This document shows, one piece after another, positions 26,940-35,518 of a DNA stretch of 64,000 nt (position 1 is its first letter; every line of letters begins with the position of its first letter). Source of the stretch: Halorarum salinum (GTDB lineage Archaea > Halobacteriota > Halobacteria > Halobacteriales > Haloferacaceae). Below the pieces are notes generated by a model. That model had not been told where the DNA came from. It did not search any database and saw only the letters and a list, made by a program, of their open reading frames with translations. The stretch lies in the NCBI RefSeq assembly GCF_013402875.1, contig NZ_CP058579.1, positions 558,001 through 622,000 on the forward strand, given 5' to 3'. The position numbers and the translations under genes were made by a program.

Positions 26940-27632
26940 ATGAAGAACACCGACGGCACCGGGGCGGGAAAGCGCGCCGCGGGCGAGTCGGCCGCGGACC
27001 TCGTCTCCGACGGCGACCTCGTCGGCCTCGGCACGGGCAGCACGGCCGCCCACGCCATCCGCCGACTCGGCGCGCGGGTCGACGCGGGGCTCGACGTTCG
27101 GGGCGTCGCCACCTCCTACCAGTCGCGCGACCTCGCCCGCGAGGCGGGGGTTCCGCTCGAGTCGCTCGCGGACGTCCGGCGGGTCGACGTCGCCATCGAC
27201 GGCGCCGACCAGGTCGCGGACGGCGACCTCGTGAAGGGCGGCGGCGCCGCCCACGCCCGCGAGAAGGTGGTCGATTCGGCGGCCGACCGCTTCGTCGTCG
27301 TCGCCGACGACTCGAAGCTGGCGGACGCGCTCTCGCACCCGGTCCCGGTCGAGGTGCTGCCCGACGCCCGTGCGACCGTCCGGGAGGCCCTACGGGACGC
27401 GGGCGGGGAGCCCGAACTCCGCGCGGCCGAACGCAAGGACGGCCCGGTCGTCACCGACAACGGGAACCTCGTGTTCGACTGCGCGTTCGGGACGATCGAG
27501 GACCCCGGCGGGCTGGCACGGGACCTCTCGACGGTCCCCGGCGTCGTCGAGCACGGGCTGTTCGTCGGGCTGGCCGACGAGGTGCACGTGGGGACCGCCG
27601 ACGGCGGCGTCGCTACGCGGTCGGTTCGATAA
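26940..27632 (+). CDS. rpiA: Ribose-5-phosphate isomerase A
   Basis: The 230-residue enzyme shows DGDLVGLGTGSTAAHAIRRL, VDVAIDGADQVADGDLVKGG, GGAAHAREKVVDSAADRFVV and DNGNLVFDCAFGTIEDPGGL, the RpiA active-site blocks (Asp pair, Lys and Glu). It interconverts ribose-5-phosphate and ribulose-5-phosphate for nucleotide precursor supply. Start at the ATG after a long intergenic stretch (MKNTDGTGAGKRAA). Confidence 0.94.
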   Translation: MKNTDGTGAGKRAAGESAADLVSDGDLVGLGTGSTAAHAIRRLGARVDAGLDVRGVATSYQSRDLAREAGVPLESLADVRRVDVAIDGADQVADGDLVKGGGAAHAREKVVDSAADRFVVVADDSKLADALSHPVPVEVLPDARATVREALRDAGGEPELRAAERKDGPVVTDNGNLVFDCAFGTIEDPGGLARDLSTVPGVVEHGLFVGLADEVHVGTADGGVATRSVR

Positions 27633-27655
27633 AGAAGTGGAGGTGGGTCGCCTGG

Positions 27656-27823
27656 TTACAGGTCGCGCGGCTGGACCGTCTTTCGGTCGTTCTCCTCCGC
27701 GCGGCGGGCGGCGTCCTCGAGCAGCTCCGACACTTCGCCGTCGAGCGCGTCGTAAAAGTCGGACGCGACGTTCTTGTCGTTCAGGTACTCCTTGACGGCT
27801 GCCTTGACGATGAGGTCTGCCAT
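27656..27823 (-). CDS. DUF1931-type small histone-fold protein
   Basis: A 55-residue protein (MADLIVKAAVKEYLNDKNVA ... LLEDAARRAEENDRKTVQPR) that I recognise as the haloarchaeal DUF1931 family. The terminal AARRAEENDRKTVQPRDL mimics the loop and last helix of histone-fold/NF-Y-like proteins, suggesting DNA or chromatin association. Function is unproven. It converges with rpiA, 23 bases apart, and has its own promoter. Confidence 0.82.
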   Translation of the reverse strand: MADLIVKAAVKEYLNDKNVASDFYDALDGEVSELLEDAARRAEENDRKTVQPRDL

Positions 27824-27847
27824 GCAGGCGGTTTTTTTCCGTCCCTC

Positions 27848-27856
27848 CTTATAAGA
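27848..27856 (-). promoter_or_regulatory. TATA box for the DUF1931 gene
   Basis: On the minus strand TCTTATAAG is centred about 29 bases from the ATG at 27823, consistent with leaderless initiation. Confidence 0.55.
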
Positions 27857-28098
27857 TTTCCCAAGTAGCGGCGAAGCCAACGGCTCTCGCGGCCGTTCGC
27901 GGGGGGTTCGCCCCGAATCAACCCCGGCTCGCCCCGGTCGAGCCGTCGCGGCCGGATCGGACCTCGCCCGCGTTCTCTCCCCCGCTAACCCCCGATCTCC
28001 CGGGTCGACGGGTTCGATCGGCCGCGTCGTTCGATCCGCTACCGGCCGTCCGCCGCCATACCGACGGGTTCGAGTCGCTCCGGCCCCCACCGTCGGCC

Positions 28099-28971
28099 AT
28101 GAGGGACACGCTCGACGCGCTGGCCGCCGGGGAACTCACGCCCGCGGAGGCCGAGGCACGGCTCCGCGGGTACGCCACCGCCGACCTCTCGGCGGGGGAA
28201 CCGGGGGCTTCCACGGGGTCCGACGCGAACGGCGAGGCGGACGAGGCGACCGCGAACGGGGGCGACCCGCGGAGCGCGCTGTTCGACGCGAGCAGGGAGC
28301 GCCGCCGCGGCATCCCCGAGGGCATCCTGGCGGAGGGGAAGACGCCGGCCGAGGTCGCGGCGCTGGCCGACACCGCGCTGGAGACGACCGGGCGCGCGCT
28401 CGTCACCCGCGCGGACGACCGGACGGCGGACCGGGTCCGGACGTACCTCGACGAGAAGCGGCCGGGAGCGGCCGTCGAGCAGGACGCGCGCGCGCGGACG
28501 CTCGTCGCCCGAACATCCGAGTTCGAGCGTCCGGCAGTCGACGCGACCGTGGGGGTCGTCACCGGCGGCACCGCCGACGCCGAGGCCGCCGGCGAGGCCG
28601 CGGTCGTGGCCCGGGAGGCCGGCCCCTCCGTCGAACTCGTGGAGGACGTCGGCGTCGCCAACCTCGACCGGCTCCTGGACGCCGTCCCGAAGCTCCGAGG
28701 TGCGGACTGTCTCGTCGTCGCCGCCGGCCGGGAGGGGGCGCTCCCGACGGTCCTCGCCGGGCTGGTGGACGTGCCCGTCATCGGGCTCCCCGTGTCGTCG
28801 GGCTACGGCGCCGGCGGTGACGGGCTCGCCGCCCTGCTCGGGCTGCTCCAGTCGTGTACGGTGCTCTCGACGGTGAACGTCGACGCCGGGTTCCTCGCCG
28901 GGTCGCAGGCCGCGCTCGTCGCGCGGCGCGTGGCCGACGCGCGGGCCCCCGCCGACCCCGCGAAACGATGA
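28099..28971 (+). CDS. larB: LarB-like nickel-pincer cofactor biosynthesis protein
   Basis: The 290-residue protein has a variable acidic N-terminus followed by the PurE-like LarB core: RRRGIPEGILAEGKTPAEVA, VGVVTGGTADAEAAGEAAVV, PSVELVEDVGVANLDRLLDA, CLVVAAGREGALPTVLAGLV and VPVIGLPVSSGYGAGGDGLA. LarB carboxylates and hydrolyses nicotinic acid adenine dinucleotide in the first step of the nickel-pincer cofactor of lactate racemase. No larC or larE is in this window, so the pathway link depends on genes elsewhere. Confidence 0.87.
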   Translation: MRDTLDALAAGELTPAEAEARLRGYATADLSAGEPGASTGSDANGEADEATANGGDPRSALFDASRERRRGIPEGILAEGKTPAEVAALADTALETTGRALVTRADDRTADRVRTYLDEKRPGAAVEQDARARTLVARTSEFERPAVDATVGVVTGGTADAEAAGEAAVVAREAGPSVELVEDVGVANLDRLLDAVPKLRGADCLVVAAGREGALPTVLAGLVDVPVIGLPVSSGYGAGGDGLAALLGLLQSCTVLSTVNVDAGFLAGSQAALVARRVADARAPADPAKR

Positions 28972-29023
28972 TTTCCCGGCGTAGAGCCAGAATAAAGCCC
29001 GATTAGCGGCGGATTTGTGAAAG

Positions 29024-29031
29024 AGTATATG
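29024..29031 (+). promoter_or_regulatory. TATA box for the zinc-ribbon gene
   Basis: agtatatg lies about 55 bases before the ATG at 29083, predicting a transcript start near 29053 and a leader of roughly 30 bases, longer than for most genes here. Confidence 0.45.
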
Positions 29032-29082
29032 GGGCAGGCAGCCGTACGGACATCCACCGGCTACGGTGGATGCCGGACGACA

Positions 29083-29235
29083 ATGCCACGCTGCGACCAC
29101 TGCGGGTCGCACATCTCGGACCGTTTCGCCCGCGTGTTCAGTGACGCGAACGGGCGGCTCAACGCCTGCCCGTCGTGCTCGGCGAACGCGGGGATCGCCG
29201 AGGCGGCACGAGAGCGGACCCGCGCAGACGACTGA
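29083..29235 (+). CDS. DUF7563-type small zinc-ribbon protein
   Basis: A 50-residue protein with two CxxC knuckles ([16 protein letters not shown] and [14 protein letters not shown]) able to bind one zinc. It belongs to the small CPxCG-related zinc-finger proteins abundant in haloarchaea, several of which affect motility, biofilm or stress phenotypes; the role of this one is unknown. The in-frame sequence upstream of the ATG lacks conserved character. Confidence 0.75.
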   Translation: MPRCDHCGSHISDRFARVFSDANGRLNACPSCSANAGIAEAARERTRADD

Positions 29236-29431
29236 ACCGTCATCCGACCATCCCCACGACGCGGCCAGACCTCCACGTCGCCCTCCGACCCGTCGGTCGG
29301 AACCCGGACGGGTCGGCGAGGGAGCCGACGAGAGCCCCGTACCCCGACGGTCGGGGAGCCGACGCCGGCGTGCCGCGGACCGACGGGTCGCGGTCGGCTG
29401 TTTTATCCCGGGGGCACGCCATCGGGCGAGC

Positions 29432-29737
29432 GTGAGCGAGCACTTCGTGTACGTCCTCGAGTGTGCCGACGGGAGCCTCTACACCGGCTACACTACCGAC
29501 GTCGACCGCCGCGTCGCGGAACACGACGCGGGCGAGGGCGCGAAGTACACCCGCGGACGGACCCCCGTCGAGCTGGTCCACGTCGAGGCGTTCGGGTCGC
29601 GGTCGGCCGCGATGAGCCGGGAGCACGCCGTGAAACAGCTCTCGCGGGTCGAGAAGGAGCGGCTGGTCGACGGCGGGGCCGGCGACTCCGCGGGGACCGG
29701 CGACTCCGCGGCGCGGTCGCCGACTTCGGTGGAGTGA
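29432..29737 (+). CDS. GIY-YIG domain protein (UPF0213/YhbQ-like)
   Basis: The 101-residue protein contains the GIY-YIG fold in [40 protein letters not shown]-type order: Tyr-Val-Leu, Tyr-Thr-Gly-Tyr, conserved Arg and His, and the later Glu in [18 protein letters not shown]. Stand-alone members are small DNA endonuclease-like proteins proposed in DNA repair. The GTG start directly precedes SEHFVYVLE. It converges with the flavin reductase gene through a hairpin at 29811-29828. Confidence 0.85.
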   Translation: MSEHFVYVLECADGSLYTGYTTDVDRRVAEHDAGEGAKYTRGRTPVELVHVEAFGSRSAAMSREHAVKQLSRVEKERLVDGGAGDSAGTGDSAARSPTSVE

Positions 29738-29810
29738 CATGGCTTCGGGGTGCGGCCGTCGGGCCGTCGGGCCGTCGGAAGGGGTTTCGGAGGGCCGGTC
29801 CGTGGGGGCT

Positions 29811-29828
29811 GGCCTCCGATCGGAGGCC
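29811..29828. terminator. Perfect 18-bp palindrome between convergent genes
   Basis: ggcctccgatcggaggcc is a perfect inverted repeat at the end of the flavin-reductase reading frame and downstream of the GIY-YIG gene. Its place between two 3' ends suggests a shared transcription-termination or mRNA-stabilising hairpin. Confidence 0.45.
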
Positions 29829-30433
29829 TACGGGACGTCCATGAACTCGTCCTTGTGGCCGGCGTAGTGGGCGACCCGGCGGCCGAGCTTCAGGGTCCGC
29901 TCGCACAGCGCGTCGTCGACGAACTCGTAGCGCGACTCGGCGCCGATCCCCTCGCCGGGCCCCTCGCGCCGCTCGAAGCGGTCGCGGGCGTTGCGGAGGC
30001 CGACCTGGAGCGGCACGGTCCAGCCGTGGACGCCGCGGACGGTCGCGCGCATGTGCGCCAGCGTCGACTCGTAGGAGCCGCCCCCGGCCGTGGCGAACAG
30101 GCCGACGACGGTGTCCTCGTACTCGTCGAAGCCGCACCAGTCGTGGAAGCTCCGGAACGTCGAGGAGTAGGAGCCGTGGTACACCGGCGAGCCGAGCAGG
30201 ACGCCGTCGGCCGCGCGCATCCGTTCGAGGAGGGCCGCGACGTCGCCGGCCTCGGCGACGTCCGCGTCGGGGTCGTACAGCGGGACGTCGAGCGCGGCGT
30301 CCCCGAGGTCGATGTAATCCGTCTCGGCGCCGGCCTCGGCCGCGGCGTCGAGCGCGTAGTGGAGCGTCGCGCGCGTGTAGCTCCCCTCGCGGCGGGAGCC
30401 GCAGACCGCAACGACGCGGGGTACCTCTGCCAT
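29828..30433 (-). CDS. NADPH-dependent FMN reductase / flavodoxin-fold quinone reductase
   Basis: The 201-residue protein has the flavodoxin-like phosphate loop CGSRREGSYTRATLHYAL, the LGDAALDVPLYDPDADVAEA segment, and LLGSPVYHGSYSSTFRSFHD W-type isoalloxazine-binding loop followed by VVGLFATAGGGSYES. It would bind FMN and use NAD(P)H to reduce flavin, quinones or similar acceptors. Start at MAEVPRVVAVCG. It is transcribed towards the GIY-YIG gene. Confidence 0.83.
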   Translation of the reverse strand: MAEVPRVVAVCGSRREGSYTRATLHYALDAAAEAGAETDYIDLGDAALDVPLYDPDADVAEAGDVAALLERMRAADGVLLGSPVYHGSYSSTFRSFHDWCGFDEYEDTVVGLFATAGGGSYESTLAHMRATVRGVHGWTVPLQVGLRNARDRFERREGPGEGIGAESRYEFVDDALCERTLKLGRRVAHYAGHKDEFMDVP

Positions 30434-30581
30434 CGGTACAGTTCGGACGGGGGGAGCGAAAAACGCGGCGATGGTCCCTCGGCCCGCGACGTGGCGGCGG
30501 AAGCCGCCCGGGGTCGCCGACTCGGCCCGGCGCGTCCGGCCCCGGCATCGGCTTTTTCTCCCCCGGCGGCGACCTCCGCGT

Positions 30582-31973
30582 ATGGACACCGACCCCATCT
30601 CCTTCGGCACGGACGGCTGGCGGGCGACGCTCGACGAGTTCACCGACGAGCGGGTCCGCGCGGTCGGTCAGGCTGTCGCGGACTACCTCGGCGAATCCGC
30701 GGACGGAGCCGCAGAACCCGACCCGGTCGTCGTCGGCTACGACGCCCGGCCGACGAGCGAGGGGTTCGCCGAGTCGCTCGCCGAGGTGCTGGCCGGCAAC
30801 GGCTTCGACGTGCTCCTGCCGGAGCGTGACTGTCCGACGCCGCTCGTCGCCCACGCGGTCGTCGAGCGCGGCGCCGCGGGCGCGATGATGGTGACGGCCT
30901 CGCACAACCCGCCGGAGTACAACGGCGTGAAGTTCATCCCGGGCGACGGCGCGCCCGCGCTGCCCGAGGTCACCGAGCGCATCGTGGCGAACCTCCGCGC
31001 GGCCGAGCCGGCGGCGACCGACGAGTGGGGCGACGTCGAGCGGGCCGACCTCGTCGCGCCCCACGCCGAGCACGTCCGCGACCTCGTGGGCGCCGACCTC
31101 TCCGGGCTGACGGTCGCCTACGACGCCATGCACGGGAGCGGCCGCGGCGTCACCGACGCCCTCCTCGAGTCGGCCGGCGCGGAGGTGGTCCGCCTGCGCT
31201 GCGAGCGCGACGCCGAGTTCGGCGGGTCCTCGCCCGAGCCGAGCGCCGGGAACCTGTCGGAACTGGCGGAAGCCGTCGAGCGCCGCGACGCGGACCTGGG
31301 CATCGCAAACGATGGCGACGCGGACCGCCTCGCGGTCGTCACCCCCGGGCGCGGCTTCCTCGACGAGAACCTCTTCTTCGCGGCGACGTACGACGGCCTC
31401 CTCGAGGAGCAGTCCGGCCCGGCGGTCCGGACGGTCTCCACGACGTTCCTCATCGACCGGATCGCGGAGGACCACAGCGAGACCGTGTACGAGACGCCGG
31501 TCGGGTTCAAGTGGGTCGCCGAGGCGATCGGCGAGCACGACGCGCTGATCGGCGGCGAGGAGTCGGGCGGGTTCACGATACGGGGGCACGTCCGCGAGAA
31601 GGACGGCGTGCTGATGGCGCTGCTCGCGGCTGCGACCGAGGCCGACGAGCCGTACGACGAGCGCGTGAGCCGGCTGGAGGCCGAACACGGCCGCATCGTC
31701 GCCGACAAGGTCAGCCTCGACTGTCCGGACGCGGAGAAGGCGCGGGTCGTCGACGACCTGGAGAACCACATCCCCGACGAGGTCGCGGGTCAGGCCGTCG
31801 CCGACGTGGTGACGGTGGACGGCTTCAAACTGCTCCTGGAGGACGGCTCGTGGATGCTCGTCCGCCCGAGCGGGACGGAGCCGAAGATGCGCATCTACGC
31901 CGAGTCGGGGTCAGAGGAACGCTCGCGTGCGATCCTCGCCGACGGACGGAAGCTAGTCGAGCCCCTGGTGTAG
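30582..31973 (+). CDS. Phosphohexomutase (phosphoglucomutase/phosphomannomutase/phosphoglucosamine mutase)
   Basis: The 463-residue alpha-D-phosphohexomutase shows FGTDGWRATLDEFTDERV, the phosphoserine loop MMVTASHNPPEYNGVKF, the Mg site LGIANDGDADRLAVVTP, the sugar loop IGGEESGGFTIRGHV and the phosphate site VRPSGTEPKMRIYAE. It interconverts hexose 1- and 6-phosphates for glycan precursors; which sugar is preferred cannot be read. A TATA-like gctttttctc about 26 bases upstream supports the ATG start. Its 3' end overlaps the convergent acetyltransferase gene by 21 bases. Confidence 0.9.
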   Translation: MDTDPISFGTDGWRATLDEFTDERVRAVGQAVADYLGESADGAAEPDPVVVGYDARPTSEGFAESLAEVLAGNGFDVLLPERDCPTPLVAHAVVERGAAGAMMVTASHNPPEYNGVKFIPGDGAPALPEVTERIVANLRAAEPAATDEWGDVERADLVAPHAEHVRDLVGADLSGLTVAYDAMHGSGRGVTDALLESAGAEVVRLRCERDAEFGGSSPEPSAGNLSELAEAVERRDADLGIANDGDADRLAVVTPGRGFLDENLFFAATYDGLLEEQSGPAVRTVSTTFLIDRIAEDHSETVYETPVGFKWVAEAIGEHDALIGGEESGGFTIRGHVREKDGVLMALLAAATEADEPYDERVSRLEAEHGRIVADKVSLDCPDAEKARVVDDLENHIPDEVAGQAVADVVTVDGFKLLLEDGSWMLVRPSGTEPKMRIYAESGSEERSRAILADGRKLVEPLV

Positions 31974-32378
31974 GCGGCCGCGGAGGTGGTCGACCCCCTC
32001 GGTCCCCCCGTTCCCGTCGTTCTCCGCCTCCTCGACCTCGAACCCCAGCGACTCGTAGAACGGTCGGACGTCCGGCCGGAAATCGGCCGCCAGCGGCCCG
32101 TCGACCCGTTCTGCCGCCGCCGCGACCAGTTCGCTCCCGATGCCGTTCCCGCGACGTCGCGGCCGGACCGCGACCGCCTCGACGCGGCTCCCGTCGAGCA
32201 CGAGCGCCCCGGTCACGGCCCCGTCGTCGGTCGAGACGAGCACCTCCCCCGCGCGGATTCGTTCGTCCAGTTCCTCGGGCACCTCCAGCAGCGCGCCGTC
32301 GAGGACGCGCCGGACGTCCAGCGCGTCGTTTCCGGCGGCCTCCCGGACCTCGATGCGTCTCCCGGCGCCCCCGGTCAT
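31953..32378 (-). CDS. GNAT-family N-acetyltransferase
   Basis: The 141-residue protein has the GNAT acetyl-CoA motif A (VEAVAVRPRRRGNGIGSELV, with the R-x-x-G-x-G/A loop) and the terminal beta-bulge FRPDVRPFYESLGFEVEEAE. The substrate is unknown. It is translationally coupled to samp2: its ATG overlaps the samp2 stop (four-base overlap), so the acetyltransferase is made from the same message as the ubiquitin-like modifier. Confidence 0.83.
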   Translation of the reverse strand: MTGGAGRRIEVREAAGNDALDVRRVLDGALLEVPEELDERIRAGEVLVSTDDGAVTGALVLDGSRVEAVAVRPRRRGNGIGSELVAAAAERVDGPLAADFRPDVRPFYESLGFEVEEAENDGNGGTEGVDHLRGRLHQGLD

Positions 32379-32575
32379 CCGCCCTTGACGAGTCGGAGCA
32401 CCTTCACCCGGGTCGCGTCGACGGCGCGGTCGTCGGGGACCGGCGAGCCGTCGACCAGCGCCGTCACCTCGTGCGGGGAGTAGCCGACCGCCCGGCAGAG
32501 GTCGGCGTACGTCGCGTCCTCGGCCAGGGACACCTCCTCGGCCCCCTCGCCGACGACCTCGACGGTCACGTCCAT
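32375..32575 (-). CDS. samp2: SAMP2-type ubiquitin-like small archaeal modifier protein
   Basis: A 66-residue beta-grasp protein (MDVTVEVVGEGAEEVSLAED, AVGYSPHEVTALVDGSPVPD) ending in the diglycine VKVLRLVKGG. It closely resembles Haloferax volcanii SAMP2, which is activated by the E1-like UbaA, conjugated to lysines of target proteins and also used as a sulfur carrier for tRNA thiolation. Lys58, the position used for SAMP2 chains in H. volcanii, is present. It is cotranscribed with the GNAT gene. Confidence 0.92.
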   Translation of the reverse strand: MDVTVEVVGEGAEEVSLAEDATYADLCRAVGYSPHEVTALVDGSPVPDDRAVDATRVKVLRLVKGG

Positions 32576-32956
32576 GCCCGTCGTCGGCGGGCCGCGGGTT
32601 TCAGCGTTTGCTCTCCGGTTCGGAGTTGATTCGGGCGTCGGGGAGCACTCCCCGAGAGCCCCCGCGCGCTCGGCTTCGAGGTCGGGCCGGTCGCCGTGGC
32701 ACGGTCGTCGAAAGCCACCGCGCGTCCATCGTCGGTCGATTCGTGTGGCGTGACCTCGTTCCCGAAAGCCCCGCGGCCCCTTTCAGTCCCACCCGACCGC
32801 ACCTCGTCCTCCCCAGCCTCCTGCGCGCCTCGCGTTCGCTCCCTCCGGTCGCTCACGCTCCGGTGCTCGTCCCTCGCGCGCGTCCGGCGGGCACGGAGGC
32901 CCGCCGGCACGCGCCACGTGGTACGACCGGCGAGCGAGGTGAGCAGGACTCCGGGC
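32576..32956. repeat. Intergenic region carrying repeat copy 1 (core about 32763-32925)
   Basis: No gene is supported here. From 32763 the region holds cgaaagccccgcggcccc, tttcagtcccacccgacc, cctccccagcctcctgcg and ggtgctcgtccctcgcgc in order, a block repeated at 57909-58165 and, in part, in reverse at 35341-35400. The block ends with a hairpin-forming segment (cggcgggc...gcccgccgg near 32889-32911). Confidence 0.75.
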
Positions 32957-34039
32957 TCACAGTGGGCGGATCCGCGGCGCCGCGGCCCCGGCGCCCCAGA
33001 GCGCGAGCGCGAGGACGGCGAGCGGGCCGACCGCGGAGAGGGTCGCGACGAGCGCCGCGAGGACGGCGACGGCGACGGTCCAGACGGCCGCGGAGGTCGG
33101 GAGCCTGGCGGCCGTGGCGGCGCCCGCGGCGCGGGTCGCGACGGCGAGCGAGAGGAGGAACCCCGCGGCCGCGACCGGGACCAGCAGGCCGAGCAGGGGG
33201 AGGCCGACGACCGTGGCGGCGACGAGCAGGGTGCCGAGGAGCGCCCCGACCGCGAGGCCCGCGCCGCGGGCCAGCGTCCGACCGGGGGCGTCGCGGGCCC
33301 GCGTCGCCAGCGCGTCCGTCCGCGGGTCCGCGCGGGCGAGCGCGACCCCCAGCGGCCCGGCCAGCAACGGGAGCAGGACGGGCAGCCGGCCCCCGAGTCG
33401 GAGCGCGGTTCCGGCGGGGCCGAGCAGCGCGTCGGTCGGCCGGCGCTCGCCCGTCACGGCCCCGCCTCGGTCGTCGAGTCGGGCGTCGTACTCCAGGTCC
33501 CCCTCGACGGTCGCGCCCGCGGCCAGCACGACCGTCGCGCCGAGCACCGTCGCGTCGCCGACCTCGCCGGCCAGTCGGACCGTCTCACCGCCGGCGTTCA
33601 CCTCGCGGGTCGTCCCGGTCTCGGCGACCGTGACGGTTCCGCCGTAGGCGATGGCGGGGCCGCGGAGGTCGCCCGCGAGCACCACCCTGCCGCCGAACGC
33701 CTGCACCTCGCCGGTCACGACGGCGTCCTCGGTCAGGACGACGGTGCCGCCGTAGGCGTGGAGGTCGCCCTCGACGGTTCCGGCGACGACGACCCGGCCG
33801 TCCGCGGCGGTCACGGGCCCCTCGGCCGTCTCCCCGGGCGAAACCGCGACGGTCGTGAACGGACCCGAGGGGACCGCGTCCGCGCTCGATGGCCCGCCGC
33901 TCGCGACGGGGCCGACGAGCGCCCCGCCCGCGAGGAGCGCACAGAGCGCGACGGCGAGCGCGACGCGAGTGGCTCGAGCGGCGCGTGTGGCCCATTCGGC
34001 CCGTTCGACGCGTGCGGTGCGTGCGGCGCGGGACGACAC
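32957..34039 (-). CDS. Bactofilin-like beta-helix domain joined to membrane helices
   Basis: The 360-residue protein has a signal/anchor helix ([18 protein letters not shown]), then residues about 65-185 with short repeating Gly-Thr-Val units ([60 protein letters not shown]), the periodicity of polymer-forming bactofilin/DUF8173-like beta-helices. Four hydrophobic helices follow. The domain lies outside the cell if the N-terminal helix is a signal. The GTG start is about 20 bases below a TATA-like box. Function unknown; possibly cell-surface scaffolding. Confidence 0.68.
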   Translation of the reverse strand: MSSRAARTARVERAEWATRAARATRVALAVALCALLAGGALVGPVASGGPSSADAVPSGPFTTVAVSPGETAEGPVTAADGRVVVAGTVEGDLHAYGGTVVLTEDAVVTGEVQAFGGRVVLAGDLRGPAIAYGGTVTVAETGTTREVNAGGETVRLAGEVGDATVLGATVVLAAGATVEGDLEYDARLDDRGGAVTGERRPTDALLGPAGTALRLGGRLPVLLPLLAGPLGVALARADPRTDALATRARDAPGRTLARGAGLAVGALLGTLLVAATVVGLPLLGLLVPVAAAGFLLSLAVATRAAGAATAARLPTSAAVWTVAVAVLAALVATLSAVGPLAVLALALWGAGAAAPRIRPL

Positions 34040-34055
34040 GGGAGCGGGTTCCGTT

Positions 34056-34063
34056 CCGCCGGA
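34056..34063 (-). promoter_or_regulatory. TATA-like box for the bactofilin-like gene
   Basis: On the minus strand CTATATCC lies about 20-24 bases from the GTG at 34039, which decides between that start and the other upstream in-frame possibilities. Confidence 0.5.
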
Positions 34064-34146
34064 TATAGGTCTCGTGGTCGGCCGAACCGGCGCGAACGGG
34101 GGACGAGCGTGGCGGGGCGGCCCGACGGGCGTCGCCGTCTCGGGGC

Positions 34147-34153
34147 GTTTATG
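34147..34153 (+). promoter_or_regulatory. TATA-like box for rfcS
   Basis: gtttatg is centred about 28 bases before the ATG at 34178. An in-frame ATG at 34151 falls within it and is therefore unlikely to be the start. Confidence 0.5.
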
Positions 34154-34177
34154 CCGGCGGGCCACCCACTCCGGGAC

Positions 34178-35167
34178 ATGAGCGAGGCCGACGCCGAGGA
34201 CGGGGGGGCCGCGCCGGGCCGGGAGGTCTGGATCGAGAAGTACCGGCCGGAGACCCTCGACGACGTGAGCGGGCACGAGGACATCGTCTCGCGCCTGCGG
34301 AGCTACATCGAGCGGAACGACCTGCCGCACCTGCTGTTCGCGGGGCCGGCGGGCGTCGGGAAGACGACCTGCGCGGTCGCCATCGCCCGCGAGATCTACG
34401 GCGACGACTGGCGGACGAACTTCCTCGAACTGAACGCCTCCGACCAGCGCGGCATCGACGTCGTCCGGGACCGCATCAAGAACTTCGCGCGCTCGTCGTT
34501 CGGCGGCTACGACTACCGGGTCATCTTCCTCGACGAGGCCGACTCGCTGACCGACGACGCCCAGTCGGCCCTGCGCCGGACGATGGAGCAGTTCTCGGAC
34601 AACACGCGCTTCATCCTCTCGTGTAACTACTCCTCGAAGATCATCGACCCCATCCAGTCGCGCTGTGCCGTCTTCCGCTTCTCGCCGCTCTCGGACGAGG
34701 CCGTCGAGGAGCAGGTCCGGAAGATCGCCGGGATCGAGGGCATCGAACTCACCGACGACGGGCTCGACGCGCTCGTCTACGCCGCGAACGGCGACATGCG
34801 CCGGGCGATCAACTCGCTCCAGGCGGCCGCGACGACCGGCGAGGTCGTCGACGAGGAGGCCGTCTACCAGATCACCGCGACGGCCCGTCCCGAGGAGATC
34901 GAGGCGATGGTTGAGGACGCGCTCGAGGGCGACTTCTCGAAGTCGCGCGCGACCCTGGACACGCTGCTGACGGAGACGGGGATGGCCGGCGGCGACGTCA
35001 TCGACCAGCTCCACCGCTCGGTGTGGGACTTCGGGCTGACCGACCGGGAGGCCGTCCGCCTGATGGAGCGCATCGGCGAGGCCGACTACCGCATCACCGA
35101 GGGCGCGAACGAGCAGGTGCAACTGGAGGCGCTGCTCGCGTCGCTGGCGCTCGATTCCGAGGAGTAG
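34178..35167 (+). CDS. rfcS: Replication factor C small subunit
   Basis: The 329-residue clamp-loader ATPase shows [20 protein letters not shown], Walker [33 protein letters not shown], Walker [11 protein letters not shown], sensor 1 [19 protein letters not shown] with the arginine finger in SRC, and the C-terminal helical collar. It loads the PCNA sliding clamp. No intein interrupts Walker A. The gene lies upstream of the PPC-domain and polC genes, forming a replication neighbourhood. Confidence 0.96.
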   Translation: MSEADAEDGGAAPGREVWIEKYRPETLDDVSGHEDIVSRLRSYIERNDLPHLLFAGPAGVGKTTCAVAIAREIYGDDWRTNFLELNASDQRGIDVVRDRIKNFARSSFGGYDYRVIFLDEADSLTDDAQSALRRTMEQFSDNTRFILSCNYSSKIIDPIQSRCAVFRFSPLSDEAVEEQVRKIAGIEGIELTDDGLDALVYAANGDMRRAINSLQAAATTGEVVDEEAVYQITATARPEEIEAMVEDALEGDFSKSRATLDTLLTETGMAGGDVIDQLHRSVWDFGLTDREAVRLMERIGEADYRITEGANEQVQLEALLASLALDSEE

Positions 35168-35518
35168 GCGTCGTTCGTGGGGTGGGGCGTTATCGTCGGT
35201 TTTCGGGGAGGAGCGACTGCTTCGGCGAGCGAACGCGGTCGTTTGGTCCGGATTTCGCTCGATTCGGGTGGTGTGGGAAGCACACCACTACTGTTTGCCC
35301 ACCGGCGTCCACCAGTTACCTCGGAGCTCGCTCCGAGGTACGGGAGGGTGAGGCCGCGGGCGGGCGGGACTGAAAGGGGCCGCGGGCGCCGCTCCACGAC
35401 GACCAACCAATCCGGAACGACCAACCGATCGAGAAGCCGAGCACCACGGAGCGTTCCGGAACTGTACCCCGACGACACGAGAGCAAGGCTTTACTCGCAT
35501 ACGACCGACGGAACGGGC
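35168..35518. repeat. Intergenic region carrying repeat copy 2 in reverse and a 24-base hairpin
   Basis: No gene is supported. At 35317-35340 tacctcggagc and gctccgaggta form a perfect 11-bp stem with a two-base loop. Immediately after, cgggagggtgagg and gggactgaaaggggccgcgg (to about 35389) are the reverse complement of the core of the repeats at 32763 and 57909. A TATA-like aggctttac about 30 bases before 35519 probably serves the next gene. Confidence 0.7.
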
